64,000 nucleotides of DNA from JAFDZO01 sp044226845 (GTDB lineage: Bacteria > Bacteroidota > Ignavibacteria > Tepidaquicellales > Tepidaquicellaceae): positions 1 through 64,000 of the forward strand of contig JBGAGG010000002.1 in assembly GCA_044226845.1 (NCBI GenBank), read 5' to 3'. The notes beneath the pieces were generated by a model. That model made no database searches, had not been told where the DNA came from, and saw nothing but the letters and a program-made list of their open reading frames with translations. A program made the position numbers and the translations under genes. This document shows, in pieces, positions 15,532 to 25,228 of this stretch. Positions within the stretch are counted from its first letter, which is position 1. Every line of letters begins with the position of its first letter.

Positions 15532-16455
15532 ATGCAAAAGAAACAAAAGATAAAAGTAGTTATCGTTGATAAGATAAATTTAGACTCAATTTATTTATTT
15601 AATAAAAATAAATTTGAAGTCGTGACTGACTTAGGTATTACCAATGAAGAAATATTAAAAAAGTATTTCAGTTATGATGTGCTTGTAATAAGAAGCGTAA
15701 GATTTATAGATAAAAAATTTATTTCTGAATGTAATTTCAAAGTGATAGCAACGTGCTCGAAGGGATTTGATAACATAGATGTAATTGCTGCTATGAAGAA
15801 AAAAATTACTGTGCTTAACTGTGAAAAGGGGAATTCGATATCAGCAGCAGAGCATACGATAGGATTAATTTTAACTGCGATGAAAAATATTATGTTGAGT
15901 GATAAACTTGTCCGCGAAGGAAAATTCCTAGAGTATAATTATAAACGAAATGAACTGCTAAATAAAAAAATCGGAATTATCGGGTATGGGAATGTAGGGA
16001 GTTACGTCGGTAAATTATGCAGGGCATTCGGTATGAAAGTATATGCTAACGATATTGATAAAAAAGTAATTGAGAAATATCCCAATGTGGAATTTAAAAA
16101 TCTGAATTATATTTTAAAAAATTGTGATATAGTTACGCTGCATATTCCTTTAAGCCAAAAGAATTTTCATTTCTTTGACAGAGAAAAATTGGACAGGATG
16201 AGTGCAGATTCTATATTGGTAAATACATCCAGAGGCAGTGTTATAGAAGAAAAAGAATTATTAAAGAAACTTAAAAGAGAAGAGCTGCGTTATGTATGTT
16301 TAGATGTATTCGAAAACGAACCCTCGCTAAGAACTGAGTTCTTCAGTTGCAGAAACACTACCCTCACAAATCATATAGCCGGAAAGACAGAAGAAAGTTC
16401 AACAAAAATGGCAAAAGAAATATTTGCAAAAATTATAAATTTTTACAAATATTAA
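15532..16455 (+). CDS. D-isomer-specific 2-hydroxyacid dehydrogenase
   Basis: NAD-dependent oxidoreductase of the SerA/PdxB/formate-dehydrogenase-like superfamily. The 307 residues contain the Rossmann motif 'GIIGYGNVGSYVG' with an acidic residue downstream ('ANDID') suggesting NAD. The catalytic triad positions are Arg in 'NTSRGSVI', Glu in 'DVFENEP', and His in 'TNHIAGKT'. No C-terminal ACT domain is present, so it is shorter than full SerA. The substrate is not determined; phosphoglycerate or erythronate-4-phosphate are options. A long AT-rich spacer surrounds it, so it is probably monocistronic. Confidence 0.85.
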   Translation: MQKKQKIKVVIVDKINLDSIYLFNKNKFEVVTDLGITNEEILKKYFSYDVLVIRSVRFIDKKFISECNFKVIATCSKGFDNIDVIAAMKKKITVLNCEKGNSISAAEHTIGLILTAMKNIMLSDKLVREGKFLEYNYKRNELLNKKIGIIGYGNVGSYVGKLCRAFGMKVYANDIDKKVIEKYPNVEFKNLNYILKNCDIVTLHIPLSQKNFHFFDREKLDRMSADSILVNTSRGSVIEEKELLKKLKREELRYVCLDVFENEPSLRTEFFSCRNTTLTNHIAGKTEESSTKMAKEIFAKIINFYKY

Positions 16456-16628
16456 TCGGCTTGAAAAATTAATATTTAGATATTAAAAATGGTGCTTTTT
16501 ATGTAAGTTGACTTTTAATGAAATAATCAATAATATTTAGCTAAAATGTCATAGGTAGTTATTATAAAGCGATTTAAATATCTGAAAATTTACAGAAATT
16601 TAAAGATTCTTTAACAACAAAATTTACA

Positions 16629-16657
16629 TTGACATAATAAGCCCCTCATAGTATATT
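16629..16657 (+). promoter_or_regulatory. sigma-70-type promoter for the T9SS BNR protein
   Basis: A perfect -35 TTGACA (16629-16634), a 17-base spacer and a -10 TATATT (16652-16657) predict a start near 16664, about 35 bases before the ATG at 16699. The spacer/-10 includes CCCTCATAGTATA (16643-16655), a 13-mer that recurs exactly in the terminator downstream of the gene (18575-18587). Confidence 0.75.
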
Positions 16658-16698
16658 CGTAACAATTGTTAGTAAATAAAAATCAAAAAGGAGATAAA

Positions 16699-18513
16699 AT
16701 GTTAAGAAGATTATTCCTTCTTTCTTTATTCGTATTTTTGGTGGGAAATGTTTCATTCGGAAACTCAATCTACACCAAGGAACAAATTGACAGATTTTCA
16801 AGAGTTCAATACAAAATTGTTAAACACGGCGAGCATTTCACAGCTGTTAATAACGGTCTTGTACCGGACTACAAAGTCGCAAGTACAGTAAGCGCGCAAA
16901 CCGATTGGTGGACCGGCTCAGCAACAGAAGTTTCCTTGAGCACATTAAGAAACTATTATGATTTAGAATCAAATGGTTCACCTGTTCAAATCTGGCAGGA
17001 TCCATCAAATGCAAACAACATTCATGCTTGCTACACTTTCTCAGCAGAAGAATCAGGATGGAGCGACAGAACTATCCAGTATTTCTTCAGTTCAGATAAA
17101 GGTGTAACATGGAGCTTAATCGGAAACGTACCTGCAGCAGGCAGAGCCGGTTTCGGTACAATCACAGGTTTAAGCACAGGTGTTGCTTTAATTGGTGCAC
17201 ATACTAATGCAGGCGCTTCTACAAACGTAAGAACACAGTTCTTTGTTGATGCTTTCCCTGGCTTAGGTTCATTCAGCAATCTTGATCCGGGTGGTGATGC
17301 TAATGCTTACATCTGGCCAAGAGTTGTAGCTACAACAAATGTTGCACAAACAAATAAATTTGCATTCTTGGCATCTACAAGCGGTGCTGATGCATCTTTC
17401 AAAAATGCATCTACATCTATTACTACAAGTGCATTTATCGGATATACAAATTTAGACGCAAGTCCTGCTGAATGTTATGCTATCGCCAGAGGTGATAACG
17501 GTAACATTGGTGTTGCATATATTATTGATGATGCAAGATTTGCCGGTCAAACAGGTGACGTTTATTTCATGGAATCTACAAATGGTGGTACTTCTTATAA
17601 TACACCAACCAAGATCTTTGATGCAAACTTTGCAACAGACTCATTAGGCGCTTTAAGAGGTATTTCTATGGTTTACAAAGGAAACAGCCCTTGCGTTGCT
17701 TTTGAAACAATAAAACAAACTGAATCAGGTTCTTTCTTCCCTGGCGCACCTAGCAAAATCAGATTCTGGAGCCCAGCAATAAACGGCGGAGTAAGTATAG
17801 TTATTGCAGATAGCAATAATGTACCTTTCGCTCCTTATCAAGGAACAAACGACGTATTAGCTCCACTTTGCAGACCATCTATTGGTAAATCTGCAGACGG
17901 CAATACATTATTCGTTTCAATGATGGTAGCAAGCACAGCAACAGGAAGCACAGATACAACCTCAATGGGCGATATCTATTTAACAGCTTCAGGTAACGGC
18001 GGTGCATCTTGGAAAAGACCTAAATTAGTAAACCCAACTTCACCAAGATTTGACTACAGATATGCAAACATTTCAATCTCAAATGATGTATCAGGCAGCA
18101 CAGGTTATGTAAACTTGTTAGTACAAAAAGATATCATTCCTGGTTCAAACGTTAACTTAGCAAATCCTTTAACAGATGCAAAACCTGTATACTGGAGAGT
18201 TGCATATCCTGCACCTATCGGTATCAACAATATTTCAAATATTGCTGATAAATACAGCTTAGAGCAAAATTATCCAAATCCGTTCAACCCATCAACAACA
18301 ATTAGATTCAGCTTACCACAAGCATCTAATGTAATGTTGAAAGTTTATAGCTTAAACGGACAGGAAGTTGCCACATTAATTAACAATCAATTAGTAGGCA
18401 CAGGTGTTCAAGAAGTATCTTTCAATGGTATTAACTTAGCCAGCGGACTTTATTTCTATACACTTTCTGCAGGCAACTACAAAGAAACAAAGAAAATGAT
18501 GTTAATAAAATAA
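16699..18513 (+). CDS. secreted BNR/sialidase-like protein with T9SS sorting domain
   Basis: A 604-residue cell-surface protein. The ATG at 16699 is preferred over an in-frame TTG at 16666 because AAAGGAG lies just before it and it begins a signal peptide ('MLRRLFLLSLFVFLVGNVSFG'). The middle resembles a beta-propeller with BNR-like Asp/Ser turns ('SSDKGVTWS', 'STNGGTSY', 'ASGNGGASWK'). The last ~85 residues are a type IX secretion type A sorting domain: 'LEQNYPNPFNPSTTIRFSLP', then 'VYSLNGQEV' and a terminal 'KKMMLIK'. Catalytic sialidase residues were not established. It is likely exported by T9SS and anchored or released at the surface. Confidence 0.85.
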   Translation: MLRRLFLLSLFVFLVGNVSFGNSIYTKEQIDRFSRVQYKIVKHGEHFTAVNNGLVPDYKVASTVSAQTDWWTGSATEVSLSTLRNYYDLESNGSPVQIWQDPSNANNIHACYTFSAEESGWSDRTIQYFFSSDKGVTWSLIGNVPAAGRAGFGTITGLSTGVALIGAHTNAGASTNVRTQFFVDAFPGLGSFSNLDPGGDANAYIWPRVVATTNVAQTNKFAFLASTSGADASFKNASTSITTSAFIGYTNLDASPAECYAIARGDNGNIGVAYIIDDARFAGQTGDVYFMESTNGGTSYNTPTKIFDANFATDSLGALRGISMVYKGNSPCVAFETIKQTESGSFFPGAPSKIRFWSPAINGGVSIVIADSNNVPFAPYQGTNDVLAPLCRPSIGKSADGNTLFVSMMVASTATGSTDTTSMGDIYLTASGNGGASWKRPKLVNPTSPRFDYRYANISISNDVSGSTGYVNLLVQKDIIPGSNVNLANPLTDAKPVYWRVAYPAPIGINNISNIADKYSLEQNYPNPFNPSTTIRFSLPQASNVMLKVYSLNGQEVATLINNQLVGTGVQEVSFNGINLASGLYFYTLSAGNYKETKKMMLIK

Positions 18514-18572
18514 TCTTAAAATTCCTCAAACTGTGATTTTTAGGATTAAAACAACTTAATAAATATGGTTTC

Positions 18573-18615
18573 AACCCTCATAGTATAACATATATGTATA
18601 TTGTGAGGGTTTTTT
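18573..18615 (+). terminator. terminator between BNR protein and TonB receptor
   Basis: AACCCTCA (18573-18580) pairs with TGAGGGTT (18604-18611), followed by T residues to 18615. The long interior contains a second self-complementary AT segment around CATATATG. It separates the upstream gene from the TonB-receptor operon. Confidence 0.75.
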
Positions 18616-18663
18616 AACTTAAACATAATTCTTTTTTTTAAAAACTTTATTACGGAGGGAAAA

Positions 18664-21543
18664 ATGAGGGTAAATACAATTTTGAAATTTGTTACCCTTT
18701 CTGTTTTTTTTACTTTGTTCTTATCCGTCACAGCTTACTCTCAAACCACAGGTTCTATCAGTGGTTCAGTTGTGGATGAGAATAACCAGCCATTAGTCGG
18801 AGCTACAGTAAAAGTACAAAATTCCGGACTCGGAGCAGAAACAGATGGAAACGGTGAGTTTCTAATCTTAAACGTTGATGTAGGAAGCTATAATCTTGAA
18901 ATCCGTTATGTTGGTTATGCAACTCAGATAATCAATACAGTAAAGGTTTCAGTTGACCAAAAGACTAAGCTTGGCGTTATTAAAATGTCTCAGACAAGTG
19001 AATTTACTACAGGTGATATTGTTATCACTGCAGAAAGAAAAGGTATTGACGTTGAGCAAAGCGGCAGACAAATTAATCAGGAACAAATAGAAAATTCCGG
19101 TATAAGAGGTATTACAAACCTTGTATCAAAAACAGCCGGTGTTGTTCAGGATGAAAGAGGCGGCGCAATTAATATCCGTGGCGGTAGATCATCTGAAAAC
19201 TCCATTATAGTTGATGGTGTTGCAACAACAAATCCTGTTGACGGATCCTCATCCGCATCAGTCCCTAACTCTTTACTACAAGAAATTTCAGTATTAACAG
19301 GTGGTTTTGGTGCAGAATATGGTAATGCTCTTTCCGGTGTTATTAACGTAACTACAAAGAGCGGAACAGAAGTTTATTCAGGTTCTATGGAAGCACAGTC
19401 AGATGTGCTTGCAGGAAAATGGATAAAAACAAAATCACAAGCTTACAATTTATATAATATTTCATTTGGAGGTCCTTTAATTCCTTCAAAAGATCTTTCA
19501 AGAATTATTAATTTTTATGGATCTGCTGAAAGGCAATATCTTGGAGTATCAAACCCAAGCTGGATTGCAGAAGATTTATTTGCAGACCAGGGCGGAGTTA
19601 TTCCTAACTTCACTAAAAGCGTATGGTCATACTCAGGAAGATTAAGCATAAACTTAAGCGATTTAAAAAAATCAATTCCGATTAATTTCAGATTCGGTGC
19701 ATCTGTTACAAACACAAATCAACAAAGAGTCCTGATGTCTTTCTCGAAAGAGAATTCATTCAGAAATCCATTGGAAAGAATTGAAGACAGATTATTCTAC
19801 GGAAGAATCAGCCACAATGTTTCTTCAAAGTTTTTCTATGAACTTCAGACAAACTATTACAGTTCAAAAAATACATTGGCCGATCCGTTCTTCCAGGACG
19901 ATTGGTTCAAATATGGTGATACAAACTTTGTTCCAGGCTTAGCTCCTTTATCAGGCGGCCCGGGTCAGGGTTCAAACCTGCTTGCAGATCCTACAACAGG
20001 AAATGTTTTCAGAACACCATACTCTGTTTATAATAATTACGATAAAAAAGAAATCAGCTATATCGGTGGAAAACTTGACGCTACATATGCTTTAACTACA
20101 AAGAAAAGCGGTGACCATGAATTTAAATTTGGCGGTGAATACAGATATCATACTCTTAGAAAAGCCAACTTTGGTCCTGTAGCAGTTGCCTACAATCCAA
20201 TTGATACTTTAACAGGTTTACCACAGCTGGAACCACAGAATCTTTGGTTCGGAAGAGATGTGCTTTTAAATTCATACGGATATGATATAAGAGATCAGTA
20301 TGGAAATCAAATTGTATCAAACGAAGATATAGAAGCAAAACACCCTGTAGTAGCAGCAGCATATTTAAGAGACAAAATTGACTTCGGTGATTTTACTGTT
20401 AATGCCGGTGTTAGAATGGATTACTTAGATGTTTCTACAGATGTTCTTAAAGATCCTAAAGATTTAATCGGTGCAGACGGTGAATTATTAACAGCAGATG
20501 ATTATAAAAAATCTGAAGCAAATATTTCATTCAGCCCGAGATTAGGATTCTCATTCCCTGTAACAGACAAAACAATCTTTACGGCACAATTTGGTAAATT
20601 TGTTCAAATGCCGCCATTAGATTATTTATATATAAATAAATTAGCATTCAAATATTTCTTTACAAATTCTGTACAGAATGTTGCAGAAAACTCTGCCCTA
20701 AAACCTGAAAGACTTACCTCATACGAAGTAGGTATTAAACAGCAGGTAGGTGATTATGTTAACTTAGGTGTATCTGCATACTATAAAGAAACAGTTGACC
20801 AAATCGGTGCTTTCAGAGTTTCCGGTTCATCGACAGTTCCATCAGGTTATGCATTATACTTTAATTCGGATTTCAGCGTATCAAGAGGTCTTGATTTCTA
20901 CCTCTCAATGAGAAGAATGAACAGACTTGCAGTTGATATCGCATATACTTTACTCTATGCTTCCGGTATCGGTTCGGATCCAAACAGTAAATTTACATTG
21001 GCTGCTAATCCTTCAGGAGAGCTTCCAAACGTAGTATTCCCATTAGACTATGACCAAAGACATACCGGTTCTATTAATTTAGATTACCGTTTTGGCGGAG
21101 AGTCAGATGTTCCAAAGGGATTTGGCGGAAAAATACTTCAAAATCTGGGAATGAATGTATTATTCAGCTTTAACAGCGGTAGACCTTACACAGTAAGACA
21201 ACTTCCTTCAACTGCTTTTGGTGATGATGGTCTTGCACTATCAACCAAAAACGGAATCTACAGAGGTTGGAATTTAAAAATTGATGCCCGTATAGATAAA
21301 ACAGTTCCAATTTGGAAAACAAACTGGAATTTTTATGTCTATTGCACAAATCTCTTAAACACAGAAATAATTAATAACGTATATGGTGCAACCGGTTTAC
21401 CGGATGATAACGGATATTTGAATACAGCAACAGGTAATTCTCAGGATCCGAACTATAAAGAAAATTGGTATGACAGAGTGAGAAATATTTCAAACTGGGG
21501 TGCCCCGAGACAAGTGCAATTTGGTGTAAAGGTTAATTTCTAA
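18664..21543 (+). CDS. TonB-dependent receptor with carboxypeptidase-like N-terminal domain
   Basis: Outer-membrane transporter or surface anchor of 959 residues. The signal peptide ends near 'SVTAYSQ' (~28). A CarboxypepD_reg-like beta-sandwich follows (~29-110; 'GSISGSVVDENNQPLVGATV'), then a plug domain (~125-240) with 'INIRGGRSSENSIIVDGV' and 'GGFGAEYGNALSGVINV', and a long barrel ending in 'FGVKVNF' with terminal Phe. GGAGGG precedes the ATG. It is followed by a large secreted protein and a PorV-like barrel, a recurring trio in Ignavibacteria-like genomes. The substrate is unknown, and no SusD partner is present. Confidence 0.9.
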   Translation: MRVNTILKFVTLSVFFTLFLSVTAYSQTTGSISGSVVDENNQPLVGATVKVQNSGLGAETDGNGEFLILNVDVGSYNLEIRYVGYATQIINTVKVSVDQKTKLGVIKMSQTSEFTTGDIVITAERKGIDVEQSGRQINQEQIENSGIRGITNLVSKTAGVVQDERGGAINIRGGRSSENSIIVDGVATTNPVDGSSSASVPNSLLQEISVLTGGFGAEYGNALSGVINVTTKSGTEVYSGSMEAQSDVLAGKWIKTKSQAYNLYNISFGGPLIPSKDLSRIINFYGSAERQYLGVSNPSWIAEDLFADQGGVIPNFTKSVWSYSGRLSINLSDLKKSIPINFRFGASVTNTNQQRVLMSFSKENSFRNPLERIEDRLFYGRISHNVSSKFFYELQTNYYSSKNTLADPFFQDDWFKYGDTNFVPGLAPLSGGPGQGSNLLADPTTGNVFRTPYSVYNNYDKKEISYIGGKLDATYALTTKKSGDHEFKFGGEYRYHTLRKANFGPVAVAYNPIDTLTGLPQLEPQNLWFGRDVLLNSYGYDIRDQYGNQIVSNEDIEAKHPVVAAAYLRDKIDFGDFTVNAGVRMDYLDVSTDVLKDPKDLIGADGELLTADDYKKSEANISFSPRLGFSFPVTDKTIFTAQFGKFVQMPPLDYLYINKLAFKYFFTNSVQNVAENSALKPERLTSYEVGIKQQVGDYVNLGVSAYYKETVDQIGAFRVSGSSTVPSGYALYFNSDFSVSRGLDFYLSMRRMNRLAVDIAYTLLYASGIGSDPNSKFTLAANPSGELPNVVFPLDYDQRHTGSINLDYRFGGESDVPKGFGGKILQNLGMNVLFSFNSGRPYTVRQLPSTAFGDDGLALSTKNGIYRGWNLKIDARIDKTVPIWKTNWNFYVYCTNLLNTEIINNVYGATGLPDDNGYLNTATGNSQDPNYKENWYDRVRNISNWGAPRQVQFGVKVNF

Positions 21544-21596
21544 TTATTTATTAGATTTAATCCGTTTTGTATTTTATTAATTAGAAAATTTTAGAA

Positions 21597-24500
21597 ATGA
21601 AAAATAAATTATTAATAATATTATTTTTTCTGGGTATATTAATCTCTGACGCAGGTGCAAGGCCTGACGTCAGGATTATTACCGGAAATCCATACGATTT
21701 CCGCCCTACGAATTTAGATGCAGTAATTAAAGCGCAGGTCCAAATAACCGCGAATAATATTGCAACCTGGGTTCAGAATACCGGAACATTTAATCAGGAT
21801 ATTCGGACAACAAATACTCCCGGATTTCAATGGCCTAAATCTGAGGCTAAATTTGCTATATTCACAACCGGTCTTTCTATTGGTACTTATATCAATGGAA
21901 ATTTAAGGTTGGGAAATGCCTCATATAATGGTGAATATGCCCCGGGATATGTTGATCAGACAGTACCAACAGATCCAAAATTTAAAACAAATAGTTCTTT
22001 TAAATTATATAAAATTGTTGCCGGTGATAACGCGCAGACAAATCCTGATTACGCGAACTGGGGATTAATGGTTCCTTACGGAGCTCCCTATGTAGATGTT
22101 GACGGCAATCAGCAATTTAATCCGTTAATAGATAGACCCGGTATTAAAGATGCCGCGCAGACAATCTTCGTTTGTTTAACAGATGCAGATCCTTCAAATC
22201 ATACTTCTTCGGAAGGTTTTTCCGGTGGTACATTGCCTATATTTGCTGAAACACATTTGACGCTATGGGCTTATACTTCACCGGGATTAGAAGATCTTCA
22301 GTTTGTTAACTGGGTTGTTATAAACAAATCAGGAAGAAACTGGGATTCAACACACTTTGGTGTAGTTGTTGACCCGGATTTAGGTTTAGCAACAGATGAT
22401 TATATTGGTCACGATAAGTCAAGAAATATGGCATTTTGCTACAATGCAACCAATCAGGATCAAACATACGGAACTGCACCTCCTGCATCAGGTATGGATT
22501 TCTTCCGCAGTCCTATTATTCCTGACCCGACCTCAAATGATACAAGTTATTTCCCTCCGGGTTCAGAAAATAAAGTTATTAAAAGAGGATATAGACAGCT
22601 TGGTTTAACTTCCTTTGTATATTTTACAAATACAGGAAGCGGCGGTATAGCTTGCGAACAAGATCCTCAATCTGTACCTTTAGGTGCATTTAATTATTTG
22701 ACAGGTATAAAAAGAGATGGTACTCCATGGTTAGATCCTACACAAAATCCTCCTGCTATTACAAAATACTGTTATCCTGGTGATCCTGAAACAGGTAATG
22801 GCTGGTGGGAAGGTAGCCCGGGCGCAATTATTAAAAATTGCGGCGGTTTAACTTCAGGAACACCTGAAAATAGTCCTCCCGGAGATAGAAGAATGATCTT
22901 CAACTCAGGTGCTAAGAACTTTACCGTAGCACCGGGAGACACACAAAATATAGTATTAGCTCAGTTTGTTGCTAAAGGTTCAAACAATAAAAACTCTGTA
23001 ACAAAATTAAAAGGAAATAGCGATATTGCTCAAAAAGTATTTGATTTGAACTTTAAAGTTATTCCTCCTCCTCCTCCTCCAGTAGTAAGCGTCAGCTATA
23101 AACCAAATAGTACTATTGGTACAGTTGATGTTACATTCTCATGGGGAGATGTTTCAGAGCAGTATAATTTCAAGGATCAATTATTTAATCAGGGAACATA
23201 TAAATTCCAAGGTTATGAAATTTATGAAATAAAAAAATCAGCATCACAATTGCCTGATTTTACCAGACCTGAAACAATCAACAGCGATGTAACTCTTATA
23301 GATGCTTTTGATCTGAGAGATACAATTGGAATAGTTGTTGATACTTTCAAAACAGGGGTTGTACTAAACGGAACTGAGCAAGTTGCTCCTTTCCCTATTA
23401 TGCCTCCTTATAAAATGAATGTTCCTGCCGGTTTTCCGAATAAGGGTCTTCAAAGAAGCATTACTTTAAACGGAACTCAATATTCTGCAGAATACGGTGG
23501 AAGAGATAAATTTATTGTCGGTAATGAATATAAATTTGCAATTATAGCTTACGGTGTTTGTGCACCTCTTTCTTATGATTCAGTAACAAGAAAGTCATCA
23601 GTTTTAAGAGGCGGTAAGCTTATCAGAAATTCATTATCAACTCAATTAATAACGATCAGACCTGAAGCACCAACTGCCGGAACTGATTACTTCTATGCAA
23701 ACGGTGACACAATCACCACAAATAGAAAAGACTTAGGTGTAATGCCTAAGGTTGTTGACCAAACAAAACTTCTGAATGCTAAATACAGAGTTTCTTTCAG
23801 AACAGGTGATACAACATATAATATCTTACGTTCATTGAACGGCGGTACCTCATTTGATACGCTGAAAAAAGTTAACGATAAGGATAGTAAATTTGGTTCA
23901 GGTTTTGATTCAACTGCCAAAGTACTTAATTTGAAGTTCACCAGAAACAGAACAGGCGGAACAGATTCCGCACGTGTTGTTGACGGTTTATTAATAAACG
24001 TTGTAAGAATAAGAACCAAGGAGGGTACCAGCCCGAATAATGAAGGTGTTCTTAAGGATGTCTCATCTACAAGATCTCCTGATAGTATTCAAACAAGATT
24101 ACCAGGCTGGGAATATTCTCCGTCAAATAATAATTGGCTGACAGGTTCAAAATTTGTAATTTCTGATGATAAAAAATGGCAGTCATTATCTATGTCATTA
24201 ACTTATCCTACAGCATTAACTTATACTGGCTTAGGCTCAAGTTATAGGTCTGACTCTCTGAAAAAAGTTAGGATAGTATTCCAGGCAGATGAAAATTCAG
24301 GACAGTCAGCATATAGATTTGTTGCAACAGGCGGAACAGATCCGAATTATGTAGCGGATCCTTCATATGCTCCATATATTATCAATAAACAAATTGGTTA
24401 TATATATCAGGATAGAAAAAAAGTTCCTTTCAAGGTATTTGAAGTAGATCCTCTTACAAATGCCGAAATAAGACAGTTAAACTGCGCGTTTGTTGAAAAC

Positions 24501-25157
24501 AACGATGTAAGACCTATAGGTCTTGTTGATGGAAAATGGATGCCTCAGTCTGATACATCTGGAAGCGGTGAAAGATTGTATATTTTCGGTTCAACTTATT
24601 CCGAATCAGACTTAACTCAATATACTTCATTGACTGCTTTCGCAAATAACCTTTACGTTCGCCAGGGAACTACTGATATAATGTACATCTGGGCTCCGAG
24701 AGCAATTAATGCAAGCGCAAAGTGGACAGCAGGAGATCAATTCACTATCTATCCTTATACAGTAACACGACCTGGAGTTGTGTATGAATTTGAATCAAGA
24801 CAACCGTTAATTGGAAGTACTACAGTAGCTTCTGAAAAAGGTGCGTTAAATGATATCAGAGTTGTACCAAATCCATATTATGGTTATAATGTTAATGAAA
24901 AATCTTCTACTCAAAGATTCGTAACGTTTAGAAAACTACCGATAAATGTGACAATCAGAATTTATACATTGAATGGTGATCTAGTAAAGAAACTCGTCAA
25001 GAACGATCAAAATTCAACTATGAACTGGGATCTGAAAAACTTAGATGACATACCGGTTGCTTCGGGTTTGTATCTTGCATTAATAGATGCACCCGGCATT
25101 GGTCAGAAAACTATGAAACTGGCAATATTTACACCTGAAGAAAGAGTAGATTTCTAA
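21597..25157 (+). CDS. large secreted protein with sorting-domain-like C-terminus
   Basis: A 1186-residue protein with a signal peptide (first ~21 residues, 'LLIILFFLGILISDAGA'). No enzymatic domain is recognised; the N-terminal half is rich in Asn/Pro/Gly loops, and a 'PPPPPP' stretch near residue 490 precedes a fibronectin-like segment ('VSVSYKPN'). The C-terminal ~95 residues resemble a T9SS type A sorting domain ('VVPNPYYG', 'IRIYTLNGDLVKKL', 'ASGLYLALID'), although it ends 'PEERVDF' instead of a basic tail. It lies between the TonB receptor and a PorV-like gene with short spacers, so it is probably in one operon and exported to the surface. Confidence 0.75.
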   Translation: MKNKLLIILFFLGILISDAGARPDVRIITGNPYDFRPTNLDAVIKAQVQITANNIATWVQNTGTFNQDIRTTNTPGFQWPKSEAKFAIFTTGLSIGTYINGNLRLGNASYNGEYAPGYVDQTVPTDPKFKTNSSFKLYKIVAGDNAQTNPDYANWGLMVPYGAPYVDVDGNQQFNPLIDRPGIKDAAQTIFVCLTDADPSNHTSSEGFSGGTLPIFAETHLTLWAYTSPGLEDLQFVNWVVINKSGRNWDSTHFGVVVDPDLGLATDDYIGHDKSRNMAFCYNATNQDQTYGTAPPASGMDFFRSPIIPDPTSNDTSYFPPGSENKVIKRGYRQLGLTSFVYFTNTGSGGIACEQDPQSVPLGAFNYLTGIKRDGTPWLDPTQNPPAITKYCYPGDPETGNGWWEGSPGAIIKNCGGLTSGTPENSPPGDRRMIFNSGAKNFTVAPGDTQNIVLAQFVAKGSNNKNSVTKLKGNSDIAQKVFDLNFKVIPPPPPPVVSVSYKPNSTIGTVDVTFSWGDVSEQYNFKDQLFNQGTYKFQGYEIYEIKKSASQLPDFTRPETINSDVTLIDAFDLRDTIGIVVDTFKTGVVLNGTEQVAPFPIMPPYKMNVPAGFPNKGLQRSITLNGTQYSAEYGGRDKFIVGNEYKFAIIAYGVCAPLSYDSVTRKSSVLRGGKLIRNSLSTQLITIRPEAPTAGTDYFYANGDTITTNRKDLGVMPKVVDQTKLLNAKYRVSFRTGDTTYNILRSLNGGTSFDTLKKVNDKDSKFGSGFDSTAKVLNLKFTRNRTGGTDSARVVDGLLINVVRIRTKEGTSPNNEGVLKDVSSTRSPDSIQTRLPGWEYSPSNNNWLTGSKFVISDDKKWQSLSMSLTYPTALTYTGLGSSYRSDSLKKVRIVFQADENSGQSAYRFVATGGTDPNYVADPSYAPYIINKQIGYIYQDRKKVPFKVFEVDPLTNAEIRQLNCAFVENNDVRPIGLVDGKWMPQSDTSGSGERLYIFGSTYSESDLTQYTSLTAFANNLYVRQGTTDIMYIWAPRAINASAKWTAGDQFTIYPYTVTRPGVVYEFESRQPLIGSTTVASEKGALNDIRVVPNPYYGYNVNEKSSTQRFVTFRKLPINVTIRIYTLNGDLVKKLVKNDQNSTMNWDLKNLDDIPVASGLYLALIDAPGIGQKTMKLAIFTPEERVDF

Positions 25158-25170
25158 GTTATATTAACTT

Positions 25171-25201
25171 CCTGCATCCTCTTCAACTCAGGGGATGCAG
25201 G
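25171..25201 (+). promoter_or_regulatory. intercistronic hairpin before PorV-like gene
   Basis: CCTGCATCC (25171-25179) pairs perfectly with GGATGCAGG (25193-25201) around a 13-base loop. No T tract follows, so it is more likely an mRNA processing or stability element than a terminator. AAAAGGAG follows, just ahead of the ATG at 25229. Confidence 0.5.
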
Positions 25202-25228
25202 TAAATCTTAAAAGGAGATTAATTAAAA

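Noticed and set aside
16666..16698. TTG start 33 bases upstream for the BNR protein
   Set aside because: AAAGGAG sits just before the ATG at 16699 and that ATG begins the signal peptide.
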